A stretch of 64,000 nt of DNA from assembly GCF_900182545.1 (NCBI RefSeq), contig NZ_FXTJ01000008.1, forward strand, positions 1 through 64,000, read 5' to 3'. The notes under the pieces were generated by a model. That model made no database searches and was not told the origin of the DNA. It saw nothing but the letters and a program-made list of their open reading frames with translations. Origin of the DNA: Geodermatophilus aquaeductus (GTDB lineage: Bacteria > Actinomycetota > Actinomycetes > Mycobacteriales > Geodermatophilaceae). Shown here in pieces: positions 8,820-20,287 of the stretch (within the stretch, counting starts at the first letter, position 1; each line of letters opens with the position of its first letter). The translations under genes were made by a program, and so were the position numbers.

Positions 8820-9799
8820 GCGAGGAGCAGCTGACCGGGGAGGGCACCGCCGCACCGACCGGGGAGACCGCCGCGCTCGAGGGCCAGGCGGGGCCGCAGG
8901 CCGACGTCCCGGCCGGGCTCGACGCCGCGAGCACCGAGACGCCGCCGGTCGAGGTCGTCGTCGTCACGGGCCTGTCCGGCGCGGGCAAGAACACCGCCGG
9001 GCGGGTGCTGGAGGACCTCGGCTGGTACGTCGTCGACAACCTGCCGCCGGCGCTGCTCACGCCGATGGTCGAGCTCGGCGCCCGCGGCGACGTCCGCCGG
9101 TTCGCCGCCGTCGTCGACGTCCGCAGCCGCGCGTTCACCAGCGACCTGCAGGAGGCCATCCGGGTGCTCGCCGAGGCCGGGCACAAGCCGCGGGTGGTCT
9201 TCGTGCACGCCCGCGACGAGGTGCTCGTGCGGCGCTACGAGTCCAACCGACGCGAGCACCCGCTGCAGGGCTCCGGCCGCATCCTCGACGGCATCACCGC
9301 CGAGCGGGCGCTGCTCACCGGCATCGCCGGCGAGGCCGACCTGTGGGTCGACACCAGCGACCTCAACGTGCACCAGCTGCGCGCGACCCTGGAGAACGCC
9401 TTCGCGCGGGAGGGCCGCACCCCGCCGCTGACGGCGACCGTGCTGAGCTTCGGCTTCAAGTACGGCTTGCCCCTGGACGCCGACCTCGTCGTCGACGCCC
9501 GGTTCCTGCCCAACCCGCACTGGCTGCCCGAGCTGCGCCCGCACACCGGGCAGGACCCCGACGTGCGCGACTACGTGCTGGGGCAGGAGGCCGCGCAGCC
9601 GTTCCTCGACCGCTACACCGAGGTGCTGCGGCTGCTGATCCCCGGCTACCGGCGCGAGGGCAAGCGCTACCTGACGCTCGCGGTCGGCTGCACCGGCGGC
9701 AAGCACCGCAGCGTCGCCATCGCCGAGGAGTTCGCCCGCCGGCTGGCCGCCGAGGGCATCGACACGGTCGCCCGCCACCGCGACCTGGGCCGCGAGTAG
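8816..9799 (+). CDS. rapZ: RapZ-family nucleotide-binding protein
   Basis: A 327-residue member of the RapZ/YvcJ P-loop family, placed as usual between uvrC and yvcK. In enterobacteria RapZ binds the small RNA GlmZ and controls glucosamine-6-phosphate synthesis; the actinobacterial role is not settled. Residues 1-40 are a non-conserved acidic extension. The P-loop is [10 protein letters not shown] (about 49-58), with Asn where Ser or Thr normally holds Mg. Conserved blocks include [47 protein letters not shown] and the C-terminal [16 protein letters not shown]/nucleotide-binding motif. Both ends overlap their neighbours (GTGA with uvrC, shared G with yvcK). Confidence 0.93.
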   Translation: MSEEQLTGEGTAAPTGETAALEGQAGPQADVPAGLDAASTETPPVEVVVVTGLSGAGKNTAGRVLEDLGWYVVDNLPPALLTPMVELGARGDVRRFAAVVDVRSRAFTSDLQEAIRVLAEAGHKPRVVFVHARDEVLVRRYESNRREHPLQGSGRILDGITAERALLTGIAGEADLWVDTSDLNVHQLRATLENAFAREGRTPPLTATVLSFGFKYGLPLDADLVVDARFLPNPHWLPELRPHTGQDPDVRDYVLGQEAAQPFLDRYTEVLRLLIPGYRREGKRYLTLAVGCTGGKHRSVAIAEEFARRLAAEGIDTVARHRDLGRE

Positions 9800-10773
9800 T
9801 GGGCGGCACGCCGGCACCCGGGGCGGGGACTCCGCCGCGGGTGGTCGCCCTCGGCGGCGGGCACGGCCTGGCCGCCGCGCTGGCCGCCTGGCGGCAGCTC
9901 ACGTCCGAGCTGACCGCCGTCGTCACCGTCGCCGACGACGGTGGCTCCTCCGGGCGCATCCGCCGGGAGATGCCGGTGCTGCCGCCCGGCGACCTCCGGA
10001 TGGCGCTGGCCGCGCTCGCCGGCGAGGACCCCGGCCGGCAGGAGATGGCGCGGCTGCTGCAGCACCGGCTCGGGGGAACGGGCGTCCTGGCCGGGCACCC
10101 GGTCGGCAACCTCGTCCTCACCGGGCTCGTGGAGCTGCACGGCGGCGACACCGTCCGCGCCCTCGACGCCGTCTGCGGGCTCGTCGGCGCCTGCGGCCGC
10201 GTGCTCCCGATGGCCGACGTGCCGCTGGACCTCGTCGCCCGCGTGGAGACCGTCGACCCCGACGACCCCGCCCGCACCCGCACCATCCGCGGGCAGGTCG
10301 CGATCGCCTCCACCCCGGGGCGGGTCCGCGACATCCTCGTCTCGCCGCCCGACCCGCCCGTGCACCCCGACGTGCTGGCCGCGATCGCCGCCGCCGACGT
10401 CGTCTCGCTCGGCCCGGGGTCCTGGTACACCTCCGTGCTGCCGCACCTGCTGGTGCCGCGGCTGCGCGCCGCGCTGGCCGCCACGAGCGCCCGCGTCGTC
10501 GTCGTGCTCAACCTGGAGCCGCAGCCGGGGGAGACGGACGGGTTCTCCCCGGAGGAGCACCTGCGGGTGCTGCAGGCGCACCTGGACGGAGTGGCGCTGC
10601 ACACCGTGGTCGCGGATGCGGAATCGGTGGTTGACCGCTGTGGTCTCCTGTCAGCGGTGCGCGAGTGCGGCGCCGAGCTGGTCCTGGCTCCGGTCGCCGC
10701 GCCCGACGGCTCACCACGCCACGACCCCGCGCGGCTCTCCGCCGCGCTGGCGACGGTGGTCGGGGCGCGGTGA
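9799..10773 (+). CDS. yvcK: YvcK/CofD-like protein (gluconeogenesis factor)
   Basis: A 324-residue protein of the YvcK family (YvcK/CuvA), needed for growth on gluconeogenic carbon and for cell-wall precursor supply in Bacillus and mycobacteria; it binds UDP-sugars. The N-terminal Rossmann strand is [14 protein letters not shown] (about 14-27), followed by the conserved [14 protein letters not shown] and the [14 protein letters not shown] loop near residue 210. GTG 9799 overlaps the final base of the rapZ stop. The uvrC-rapZ-yvcK-whiA order is conserved across Gram-positive bacteria and supports the call. Confidence 0.93.
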   Translation: MGGTPAPGAGTPPRVVALGGGHGLAAALAAWRQLTSELTAVVTVADDGGSSGRIRREMPVLPPGDLRMALAALAGEDPGRQEMARLLQHRLGGTGVLAGHPVGNLVLTGLVELHGGDTVRALDAVCGLVGACGRVLPMADVPLDLVARVETVDPDDPARTRTIRGQVAIASTPGRVRDILVSPPDPPVHPDVLAAIAAADVVSLGPGSWYTSVLPHLLVPRLRAALAATSARVVVVLNLEPQPGETDGFSPEEHLRVLQAHLDGVALHTVVADAESVVDRCGLLSAVRECGAELVLAPVAAPDGSPRHDPARLSAALATVVGAR

Positions 10774-10879
10774 GGGGGAACGGTCCCAACCGGCGCACCG
10801 GCAACGGTGGTGCGCGGACGGTACGAGGGGGAGAGGTGACGCCGAGGATGGCGCCGCAGCAGAGCAGGGGGTGGTCGTC

Positions 10880-11860
10880 GTGGCGATGACCGCCATGGTC
10901 AAGGACGAGCTGTCCCGGGTGGAGTGCACGCGGACCTCCGAGCGGAAGGCCGAGGTCACCGCGCTGCTGCGCTTCTCCGGGGGCCTGCACATCGTGGGCG
11001 GCCGGGTCGTGATCGAGGCCGAGCTGGACACCGGCTCGGTCGCGCGCCGGCTGCGCCGGGACATCAGCGAGGTCTACGGCTACACCAGCGGGGTCAGCGT
11101 GCTCGCCGGCGGCAACATCCGCCGCGGCGTGCGCTACCTGGTCCGCATCGCCAAGCACGGCGAGGGCCTGGCCCGGCAGACCGGGCTGGTCGACCAGCGC
11201 GGCCGCCCGGTGCGCGGCTTGCCGCCGTCGGTGGTCTCCGGCAGCATCAACGACGCCGAGGCCGCCTGGCGGGGCGCCTTCCTCGCGCACGGCTCGCTCA
11301 CCGAGCCCGGCCGGTCCTCCTCGCTGGAGGTGACCTGCCCCGGCCCCGAGGCGGCCATGGCGCTGGTCGGCGCGGCGCGCCGGCTCGGCATCGCCGCCAA
11401 GGCGCGCGAGGTCCGCGGCGCCGACCGCGTGGTCGTCCGCGACGGCGACGCGATCAGCGCGCTGCTCACCCGGATGGGCGCCCACGACGCGGTCCTGGCC
11501 TGGGAGGAGCGGCGCATGCGCCGCGAGGTCCGGGCCACGGCCAACCGGCTGGCCAACTTCGACGACGCCAACCTGCGCCGCTCGGCCCGCGCCGCGGTGG
11601 CGGCCAGCGCCCGGGTGGAGCGGGCGCTGGAGATCCTCGCCGGCGACGCCCCCGAGCACCTGCTGGTCGCCGGCCGGCTGCGCCTCGAGCACGGCCAGGC
11701 GTCGCTGGAGGAGCTCGGGCAGCGCGCCGACCCGCCGATGACGAAGGACGCCGTCGCCGGCCGCATACGGCGTCTCCTGGCGATGGCCGACAAGCGCGCC
11801 AAGGACCTCGGCATCCCCGACACCGAGTCCGTCGTCACCGACGACATGCTCGCCCAGTAG
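10880..11860 (+). CDS. whiA: sporulation/cell-division transcription regulator WhiA
   Basis: WhiA is a DNA-binding protein with an N-terminal degenerate LAGLIDADG homing-endonuclease fold and a C-terminal helix-turn-helix; in Streptomyces it works with WhiB to switch on sporulation septation. The 326-residue protein shows both parts: residues 1-200 ([37 protein letters not shown]) and about 210-326 ([44 protein letters not shown]). GTG 10880 is chosen because [11 protein letters not shown] matches the family N-terminus and AGGGGG lies about 8 nt before it; ATG 10886 is the alternative. A strong terminator follows. It is 106 bp from yvcK and probably co-transcribed. Confidence 0.95.
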   Translation: MAMTAMVKDELSRVECTRTSERKAEVTALLRFSGGLHIVGGRVVIEAELDTGSVARRLRRDISEVYGYTSGVSVLAGGNIRRGVRYLVRIAKHGEGLARQTGLVDQRGRPVRGLPPSVVSGSINDAEAAWRGAFLAHGSLTEPGRSSSLEVTCPGPEAAMALVGAARRLGIAAKAREVRGADRVVVRDGDAISALLTRMGAHDAVLAWEERRMRREVRATANRLANFDDANLRRSARAAVAASARVERALEILAGDAPEHLLVAGRLRLEHGQASLEELGQRADPPMTKDAVAGRIRRLLAMADKRAKDLGIPDTESVVTDDMLAQ

Positions 11861-11870
11861 CGGCACCACA

Positions 11871-11908
11871 CGAGAGGCCCCGCACCGGTACCGGTGCGGG
11901 GCCTCTCG
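11871..11908 (+). terminator. strong hairpin terminator after whiA
   Basis: The 38-bp palindrome has two perfect 19-base arms centred on CCGGTACCGG, with no unpaired loop in the DNA. There is no T-run after it, as usual in high-G+C actinobacteria. It separates the uvrC-whiA operon from the diguanylate cyclase gene. Confidence 0.75.
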
Positions 11909-12038
11909 GCTGTCCGGGGTCCTGCGTGTCCGGGTGTCTCACCCCGACGGGTCACCCGGCTCCAGAACGGACGCCGCCGGGCCGAATCTCCCGGCAGCGG
12001 CGGGCGAGCAGAGCGCGCCGGGATCTCGAGGAGCCGGG

Positions 12039-14831
<2,793 letters not shown>

Positions 14832-14832
<1 letters not shown>

Positions 14833-16025
14833 TGCGGTCCCTCGACGACCTGCTCGCCGAGGGGGTGTCGGGCCGGCGCGTGCTCCTGCGCGCCGACCTG
14901 AACGTCCCCCTCGACAAGCAGACCCGGGCGATCACCGACGACGGCCGGATCCGCGCCAGCCTGCCCACGCTGCAGGCGCTGCGCGAGGCCGGCGCCCGCG
15001 TCGTCGTCGCGGCGCACCTGGGCCGGCCCAAGGGCGCGCCCGACCCGCAGTACTCGCTGGCGCCGGTCGCCGCGCGGCTCGGCGAGCTGCTCGGCGTCGA
15101 GGTCCCGCTGGCCTCCGACGTCGCCGGGAACGACGCCCGCGCGCGGGCGTCGTCACTGCCCGACGGCGGGGTCCTGCTGCTGGAGAACGTCCGCTTCGAG
15201 GCCGCCGAGACGTCCAAGGACGACGCCGAGCGCGGAGAACTCGCCGACCGGCTGGCCGCGCTCGCCGACGTCTTCGTCGACGACGCGTTCGGCGCCGTGC
15301 ACCGCAGGCACGCCTCGGTCTACGACGTCGCCGAACGGCTGCCGCACGTGGCCGGCCGGCTCGTGGCCACCGAGCTCGACGTCCTCACCCGGCTGACCCG
15401 CGACCCCGACCGTCCCTACGTCGTGGTGCTCGGCGGGTCGAAGGTCAGCGACAAGCTCGCCGTCATCGAGGCGCTGCTGCCCAAGGTCGACCGGCTGCTG
15501 GTCGGCGGGGGCATGTGCTTCACCTTCCTGGCCGCGCAGGGCCACGGCGTCGGGACGTCGCTGCTGGAGGCCGACCAGGTCGACACCTGCCGCCGGCTGC
15601 TGGCCGAGGCGGGGGAGCGGATCGTGCTGCCGCTCGACGTCGTCTGCGCGCCGGAGTTCAGCGCCGACACCGAGACCACCGTCGTCCCCGTCGACCAGAT
15701 CCCCGACGGCCAGATGGGTCTCGACGTCGGCCCGCGCACGGTCGAGGCGTTCGGCGGCGAGCTGGCCGGTGCGCGCACGGTGTTCTGGAACGGCCCGATG
15801 GGCGTCTTCGAGCTGGCTCCCTTCCAGGCCGGCACCCGCGGCGTGGCCGAGGCCGTGGCCGCCGTCGACGGGCTGTCGGTGGTCGGCGGGGGCGACTCGG
15901 CCGCCGCGGTCCGCCAGCTCGGCCTCGACGAGGCCGCCTACGGGCACATCAGCACCGGCGGCGGCGCGTCGCTGGAGTACCTCGAGGGCCGGGAGCTGCC
16001 CGGCCTCGCGGTGCTGGCGGACTGA
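14832..16025 (+). CDS. pgk: phosphoglycerate kinase
   Basis: Transfers phosphate from 1,3-bisphosphoglycerate to ADP. The 397-residue protein carries the N-terminal substrate motif [13 protein letters not shown], the basic patch [24 protein letters not shown], the hinge region [16 protein letters not shown], and the C-terminal nucleotide loop [11 protein letters not shown] followed by [16 protein letters not shown] 14832 overlaps the gap stop. tpiA begins 10 bp after the pgk stop, with a GAGGAGG ribosome-binding site between them, so expression is coupled through the operon. Confidence 0.97.
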
Positions 16026-16035
16026 GGAGGCAGCG

Positions 16036-16848
16036 ATGGCACGCACCCAGCCGCGCGCTCCGCGCACCGGCCGCCGGCCGCTGATCGCGGGCAACTGGAA
16101 GATGCACATGACGCACCTGGAGGCCATCGGCCTGGTGCAGAAGCTCGTCTTCAGCCTCACCGAGAAGGACCTCGACGAGGCCGAGGTCGTCGTCCTGCCG
16201 CCGTTCACCGCGCTGCGCAGCGTGCAGACGCTGGTGACCGGCGACAAGCTGCCCGTCGGCTACGGCGCGCAGGACCTGTCGGCGCACGACTCCGGTGCCT
16301 ACACCGGTGAGGTCAGCGGCGCGATGCTCGCTGCTCTGGCCTGCGGTTTCGTCGTCGTCGGCCACTCCGAGCGGCGCGCGCTGCACGGCGAGGACGACGC
16401 CACGGTCGCGGCGAAGGTGCAGGCGGCCCTGCGCCACGGCCTCACGCCGATCCTGTGCGTCGGCGAGGGCCTCGACGTCCGCCGCGCGGGGAACCACGTC
16501 GCGCACTGCACCGACCAGCTCGACGCCGCGCTCGCGGGGCTGTCGGCCGAGCAGGTCGCCGGCATCATGCTCGCCTACGAGCCGGTCTGGGCGATCGGCA
16601 CCGGCGAGGTGGCCACCCCCGAGGACGCCCAGGAGGTGTGCGGCGCACTCCGGTCGCGCCTCGACGGGCGTTTCGGACCGGAGACGGCCGGGGTGGTCCG
16701 TATCCTCTACGGCGGGTCGGTGAAGGCCGCCAGCACGGCCGGGATCCTGGCCGGGCCGGACGTCGACGGCGCACTCGTCGGGGGCGCGAGCCTCGACGCC
16801 GACGAGTTCGCGCAGATCTGTCGGATCGCCGCGGGGGGCACCAGCTAG
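16036..16848 (+). CDS. tpiA: triosephosphate isomerase
   Basis: Interconverts dihydroxyacetone phosphate and glyceraldehyde-3-phosphate. The 270-residue protein has the substrate Lys motif [10 protein letters not shown] (about 15-24), the catalytic His loop VVVGHSERR near residue 112, and the catalytic Glu in [14 protein letters not shown] near 185. The phosphate-binding end [10 protein letters not shown] is also intact. The first 13 residues ([13 protein letters not shown]) extend beyond the usual start, but ATG 16036 has the only good ribosome-binding site. It is last in gap-pgk-tpiA; in many relatives secG follows directly, whereas here a transporter gene intervenes. Confidence 0.97.
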   Translation: MARTQPRAPRTGRRPLIAGNWKMHMTHLEAIGLVQKLVFSLTEKDLDEAEVVVLPPFTALRSVQTLVTGDKLPVGYGAQDLSAHDSGAYTGEVSGAMLAALACGFVVVGHSERRALHGEDDATVAAKVQAALRHGLTPILCVGEGLDVRRAGNHVAHCTDQLDAALAGLSAEQVAGIMLAYEPVWAIGTGEVATPEDAQEVCGALRSRLDGRFGPETAGVVRILYGGSVKAASTAGILAGPDVDGALVGGASLDADEFAQICRIAAGGTS

Positions 16849-16876
16849 CCGCCCGCGGCCGAACGGGGGTGGGTGG

Positions 16877-18685
16877 GTGGGCAGCACGCTGCAGCGACCC
16901 ACCCGCTCCCGCTCCTCGCGCCTCCCCGCGTGGGTGACGGGCGCGCCGGGGCGCGTCCTCGGGCTCGTCCTCGTGGTCCTGCTCGTCGTCGCCGTGGCGG
17001 TCAGCTGCAGCGGCGGGGGCGACGGCGACTCGGGCGTCCCGGTGCTCGGCGACGGCCCCGACGCCGGCGTCGAGGGTGTCCGCGCCCCCTCCGACGAGGC
17101 CGGCGGCACGCTGCGCGTGGTGACCAGCGAGGTCGACAGCCTCGACCCGCAGCGGTCCTACCAGCCCGGCGTCTGGAACCTCATGCGGCTCTACACCCGC
17201 ACCCTGGTCACCTACGCCAGCGAGCCCGGGCGCACCGGCGAGCTCGTGCCCGATCTCGCCACCGACACCGGCACCACCCCCGACAACGGGCTGACGTGGA
17301 CGTTCACCCTCAAGGAGGGTGCGCTGTTCGAGGGCGGGGCGCCGATCACCTCCCGCGACGTCAAGTACGGCATCGAGCGGTCCTTCGCCTCCGACGTCGT
17401 CGTCGGCGGGCCCACCTACGTCGTGGACCTGCTCGACGACCCCGACAACCCCTACGCCGGGCCCTACCAGGACGAGGACCCGAACGAGCTGGGGCTGGCG
17501 GCGATCGAGACGCCCGACGACCGCACGATCACCTTCCGCCTGCGGTCGGCGCAGCCGGACTTCCCCTACGTGCTGGCGCTGCCCTCGAGCAGCCCGGTGC
17601 CCGCTGCCCACGACACCGGCGCCGCCTACGGCAGCGACCCGGTGTCCTCCGGCCCGTACGCGATCACCACGGTCGACGCCGCCACCGGCATCGTGCTCGA
17701 CCGCAACCCGCAGTGGGACCAGGCGACCGACGAGGTCCGCACGGCGCTGCCCGACCGGATCGTCGTGCGCACCGGCCTGTCCAACCTCGAGCGCGACCAG
17801 GCGCTGCTGGCCGGGTCGGCCGACGTCGACATCTCCGGCACCGGACTGCACGCGGCGACGGAGTCCCGGCTCGCCGAGGGCGCCGGCGGGGACGTGCCGC
17901 TGGCCGACCGGGTCGACGACCTCACCACCGGCGCCGTGCGGCTGCTCGCGCTGCCCACCGACGTCGCGCCGATGACCAGCCCCGACTGCCGCGCCGCGGT
18001 GGCCGCCGCCATCGACCGCCGCGCCGTCCAGGAGACCGTGGGCGGTCCCGACGACGCCGTCCGGACCTCGCAGCTGTGGCCGCGGTCGCTGGACGGCGGG
18101 CCCGAGGACCCCGACCCCGGTCCCGACCCCGACGCCGCCCGGGCCGCGCTGGAGGCCTGCGGGCAGCCGGAGGGCTTCAGCACCGTGCTGGCCGTCCCCG
18201 ACGCGGCGGCCAGCGTCGCCGTCGCGGAGGAGGTCCGCGACCAGCTCGCCGAGGTCGGGATCACCGTGGAGGTGCGACCGCTGCCGGCGGCCACCTTCTA
18301 CGCCACCGACGTCGGCAGCCCGGACAACGTCGCCCGCAACGGCTTCGGCATCGTCCTGGCCACCTGGACCGCCGACTTCCCGACGCCGGGCTCGTTCCTC
18401 GTGCCGCTGGTGGACGGGCGCTCGATCAGCCTGGTCGGCAACACCGACTACGCGCGGCTGGGCGACCCGGCGATCTCCGCGCTGGTCGACACCGCCCGGG
18501 CGGCCGCCGACCCGGAGACCGCGCGCAGCGCCTGGCGGGACGTCGCGACGGCGGCCGGCGCCACCGGTGCCTACGTGCCGCTGGTGGAGACGCGCGTGCA
18601 GCTCCTGGCCGGGCAGCGGCTGCACAACGGGCTGGTCATGGAGCCCTACGCCGGCCACGACCTGGCCACCGCGGGCGTGCGCTGA
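16877..18685 (+). CDS. ABC transporter substrate-binding lipoprotein, peptide/OppA family
   Basis: A 602-residue family-5 extracellular solute-binding protein. Residues 30-52 are a hydrophobic signal segment ending in a lipobox-like VAVSC, preceded by an unusually long 28-residue basic n-region, so it is probably lipid-anchored outside the membrane. The family entry motif occurs as VDSLDPQRSYQPGVWNLMR, followed by WTFTLKEGALFEGGAPITS. Late conserved regions include CRAAVAAAIDRRAV and the WRDVATAAG helix. No permease or ATPase genes are adjacent, so it is an orphan binding protein. The substrate is unknown, probably oligopeptides or another large solute. GTG 16877 is 28 bp from tpiA. Confidence 0.85.
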   Translation: MGSTLQRPTRSRSSRLPAWVTGAPGRVLGLVLVVLLVVAVAVSCSGGGDGDSGVPVLGDGPDAGVEGVRAPSDEAGGTLRVVTSEVDSLDPQRSYQPGVWNLMRLYTRTLVTYASEPGRTGELVPDLATDTGTTPDNGLTWTFTLKEGALFEGGAPITSRDVKYGIERSFASDVVVGGPTYVVDLLDDPDNPYAGPYQDEDPNELGLAAIETPDDRTITFRLRSAQPDFPYVLALPSSSPVPAAHDTGAAYGSDPVSSGPYAITTVDAATGIVLDRNPQWDQATDEVRTALPDRIVVRTGLSNLERDQALLAGSADVDISGTGLHAATESRLAEGAGGDVPLADRVDDLTTGAVRLLALPTDVAPMTSPDCRAAVAAAIDRRAVQETVGGPDDAVRTSQLWPRSLDGGPEDPDPGPDPDAARAALEACGQPEGFSTVLAVPDAAASVAVAEEVRDQLAEVGITVEVRPLPAATFYATDVGSPDNVARNGFGIVLATWTADFPTPGSFLVPLVDGRSISLVGNTDYARLGDPAISALVDTARAAADPETARSAWRDVATAAGATGAYVPLVETRVQLLAGQRLHNGLVMEPYAGHDLATAGVR

Positions 18686-18708
18686 CCGGGACGTCCCGGC
18701 GCTCCGGT

Positions 18709-18714
18709 TAGGCT
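18709..18714 (+). promoter_or_regulatory. -10 element TAGGCT for secG, leaderless
   Basis: TAGGCT ends 6 nt before GTG 18721, and no Shine-Dalgarno sequence precedes that codon, so the mRNA most likely starts at the GTG. Confidence 0.45.
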
Positions 18715-18720
18715 GGGCCC

Positions 18721-18954
18721 GTGTTCGAACTCGTCCTCAACGTGCTGCTGGTCCTCACCAGCGTGATGCTGGTGGTGCTGATCCTGCTGCACCGTGGCAA
18801 GGGCGGCGGCCTGTCCTCGATGTTCGGCGGCGCGGTCTCCTCGCAGCTGTCCGGGTCCTCCGTCGTCGAGAAGAACCTCAACCGGCTCACGGTGATCGTC
18901 GGCTTCGTCTGGGCGGTGTGCATCGTGACCCTGGGGATCCTGCTCAAGGTCTGA
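18721..18954 (+). CDS. secG: preprotein translocase subunit SecG
   Basis: A 77-residue membrane protein that assists the SecYEG export channel. It has the expected two transmembrane helices (residues about 2-22 and 54-75) separated by the conserved cytoplasmic loop HRGKGGGLSSMFGG. Length and topology match actinobacterial SecG, and its location after the glycolytic operon and before the pentose phosphate genes is conserved. The start codon is part of a probable leaderless transcript. The stop is followed by a 113-bp gap carrying the rbpA promoter. Confidence 0.93.
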   Translation: MFELVLNVLLVLTSVMLVVLILLHRGKGGGLSSMFGGAVSSQLSGSSVVEKNLNRLTVIVGFVWAVCIVTLGILLKV

Positions 18955-19011
18955 CCCCCGCTTCCCGCAGGTCGGCGCGAAAACGTGATCGAGGGAACAC
19001 CTCCCAGGCCA

Positions 19012-19017
19012 TAGACT
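19012..19017 (+). promoter_or_regulatory. -10 element TAGACT for rbpA
   Basis: TAGACT lies 50 bp before the rbpA GTG. A GGGAAC at 18993-18998 is too close (13 bp) for a normal -35, and no GTT follows at the spacing expected for a SigR-type promoter, so only a housekeeping -10 is proposed. Confidence 0.3.
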
Positions 19018-19067
19018 GCCCGGGCGGTGCGTCCTGCACCGCCAGGTCCGTCCACAAGGGGGCGCTC

Positions 19068-19409
19068 GTGGCTGGTGGCAACGCGATCCGGGGTACCCGG
19101 GTCGGCGCGGGTCCGATGGGAGAGGCCGAGCGCGGAGAAGCAGCGCCGCGGCACCGTGTCGGGTACTGGTGCAGCTCGGGGCACGAGACGCGGGTGGCCT
19201 TCGCCGCCGACGCGGAGGTCCCCGAGTCCTGGGACTGCCCGCGCTGCGGACTCCCGGCCGGGCAGGACGCGCAGGCCCCCCCGCCGGCCCCGCGGACCGA
19301 GCCCTACAAGACCCACCTCGCCTACGTGCGGGAGCGGCGCAGCGACGCCGACGGCGACGCGCTCCTCGAGGAGGCACTCGCCAAGCTCCGCGCACGCCGC
19401 GGCGCCTAG
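19068..19409 (+). CDS. rbpA: RNA polymerase-binding protein RbpA
   Basis: RbpA is an actinobacterial transcription factor that binds the principal sigma factor and RNA polymerase beta subunit and stabilises open complexes. The 113-residue protein shows the N-terminal tail (GGNAIRGTRVGAGPMGE), the zinc-ribbon-like core with WCSSGH and CPRCGLPAG, and the C-terminal sigma-interaction domain (PYKTHLAYVRERRSDADGDALLEEAL). GTG 19068 follows AAGGGGG at good spacing and matches the family N-terminus. It is monocistronic, ends at a bidirectional terminator and faces the pentose phosphate operon. Confidence 0.95.
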   Translation: MAGGNAIRGTRVGAGPMGEAERGEAAPRHRVGYWCSSGHETRVAFAADAEVPESWDCPRCGLPAGQDAQAPPPAPRTEPYKTHLAYVRERRSDADGDALLEEALAKLRARRGA

Positions 19410-19425
19410 GACCCCCAGCTGACGG

Positions 19426-19458
19426 CCCCGGTGGCGGAGCGGTGCTCCGCCACCGGGG
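19426..19458. terminator. bidirectional terminator between rbpA and pgl
   Basis: Two perfect 15-base arms (CCCCGGTGGCGGAGC and its complement) enclose a GGT loop. It lies 17 bp after the rbpA stop and 14 bp after the end of the oppositely oriented pgl, so it can serve both transcripts. Confidence 0.75.
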
Positions 19459-19471
19459 TTCCGACGTGCCC

Positions 19472-20287
19472 TCAGTCGGCTCCGGGCAGCCGGCTCGCCG
19501 CCGCGGCGTCGAGCAGCCAGCGGGTGGCGCGGCGGCCGCGGGCGCCGGCGGCCGGGATCTCGGTGCGGTCGGCACCGCCCAGTGCGCGGGCCACGGCCTC
19601 CGCCTTGCCCGCGCCCGACACCAGCAGCCAGACCTCCTCGGCGGCGGTGATCGCCGCGAAGCCGAGACTCACCCGCGTGGGCGGCGGCTTCGGGCAGTCG
19701 CGCACTGCGATCACCGTCCGCTCGTCGGTCGCGGCCGGCGAGTCCGGGAAGATCGAGGCCACGTGGCCCTCCGGGCCCATCCCCAGCAGCAGGACGTCGA
19801 GGCGGGGGAGCGGACCGTCGCCGGCGGCGTCGGACAGCGTGCCCGCGTACCAGTCCGCGGCCTCCTCCGGGGTGTCGAAGCCGGCGTCCGCGGCCGGGAT
19901 CGCGTGCACCCGCCCCGGCGGGATCCCGACGCGGTCCAGCAGCGCCTCGCGGGCGCCCTTCTCGTTGCGCTCGTCGTCGTCGGCGGGCACGAAGCGCTCG
20001 TCGCCCCACCACACGTCCACGGCCGTCCAGTCGACGTCCTGGCCGGGCGCCGGCTCCTCGGCCAGCCCCGCGACGTGCCGCAGCACCGCCGTGCCGATGC
20101 CGCCGCCGGTGAGCACCACCGACGCCGTCCCGTGCACCGCCTGGGCGGCGGCCAGCCGGGCGACGAGCGCGGAGCCCACCGCCCGCGCCAGTAGGTCGGC
20201 GTCGGGCTCCACCACGACCTGCAGACCGGGGACGGCGACCGCCTCCGGCAGTGCCGCGACGATGCGGTCCCCGGGCGGCAGCGTCAC
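19472..20287 (-). CDS. pgl: 6-phosphogluconolactonase
   Basis: Hydrolyses 6-phosphogluconolactone, the second step of the oxidative pentose phosphate pathway. The 271-residue DevB-type protein has the conserved WGDERFVPADDDERN region near residue 95, the early GGG loop (VLTGGGIGTAVL), and LLLGMGPEGHVASIFP near 170, where catalytic residues lie. It is last in the operon tkt-tal-zwf-opcA-pgl, and its GTG overlaps the opcA stop by 4 bp. The C-terminal SGAGKAEAVARAL is typical of the family. Confidence 0.94.
   Translation of the reverse strand: MTLPPGDRIVAALPEAVAVPGLQVVVEPDADLLARAVGSALVARLAAAQAVHGTASVVLTGGGIGTAVLRHVAGLAEEPAPGQDVDWTAVDVWWGDERFVPADDDERNEKGAREALLDRVGIPPGRVHAIPAADAGFDTPEEAADWYAGTLSDAAGDGPLPRLDVLLLGMGPEGHVASIFPDSPAATDERTVIAVRDCPKPPPTRVSLGFAAITAAEEVWLLVSGAGKAEAVARALGGADRTEIPAAGARGRRATRWLLDAAAASRLPGAD

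Noticed and set aside
16877-18685. horizontally acquired gene between tpiA and secG
   Set aside because: Base composition and codon use look the same as the neighbours, and no repeats or integrase remnants flank it.
18993-19017. SigR-type promoter for rbpA
   Set aside because: GGGAAC is present but no GTT follows at 18-19 bp, so the alternative sigma motif is incomplete.
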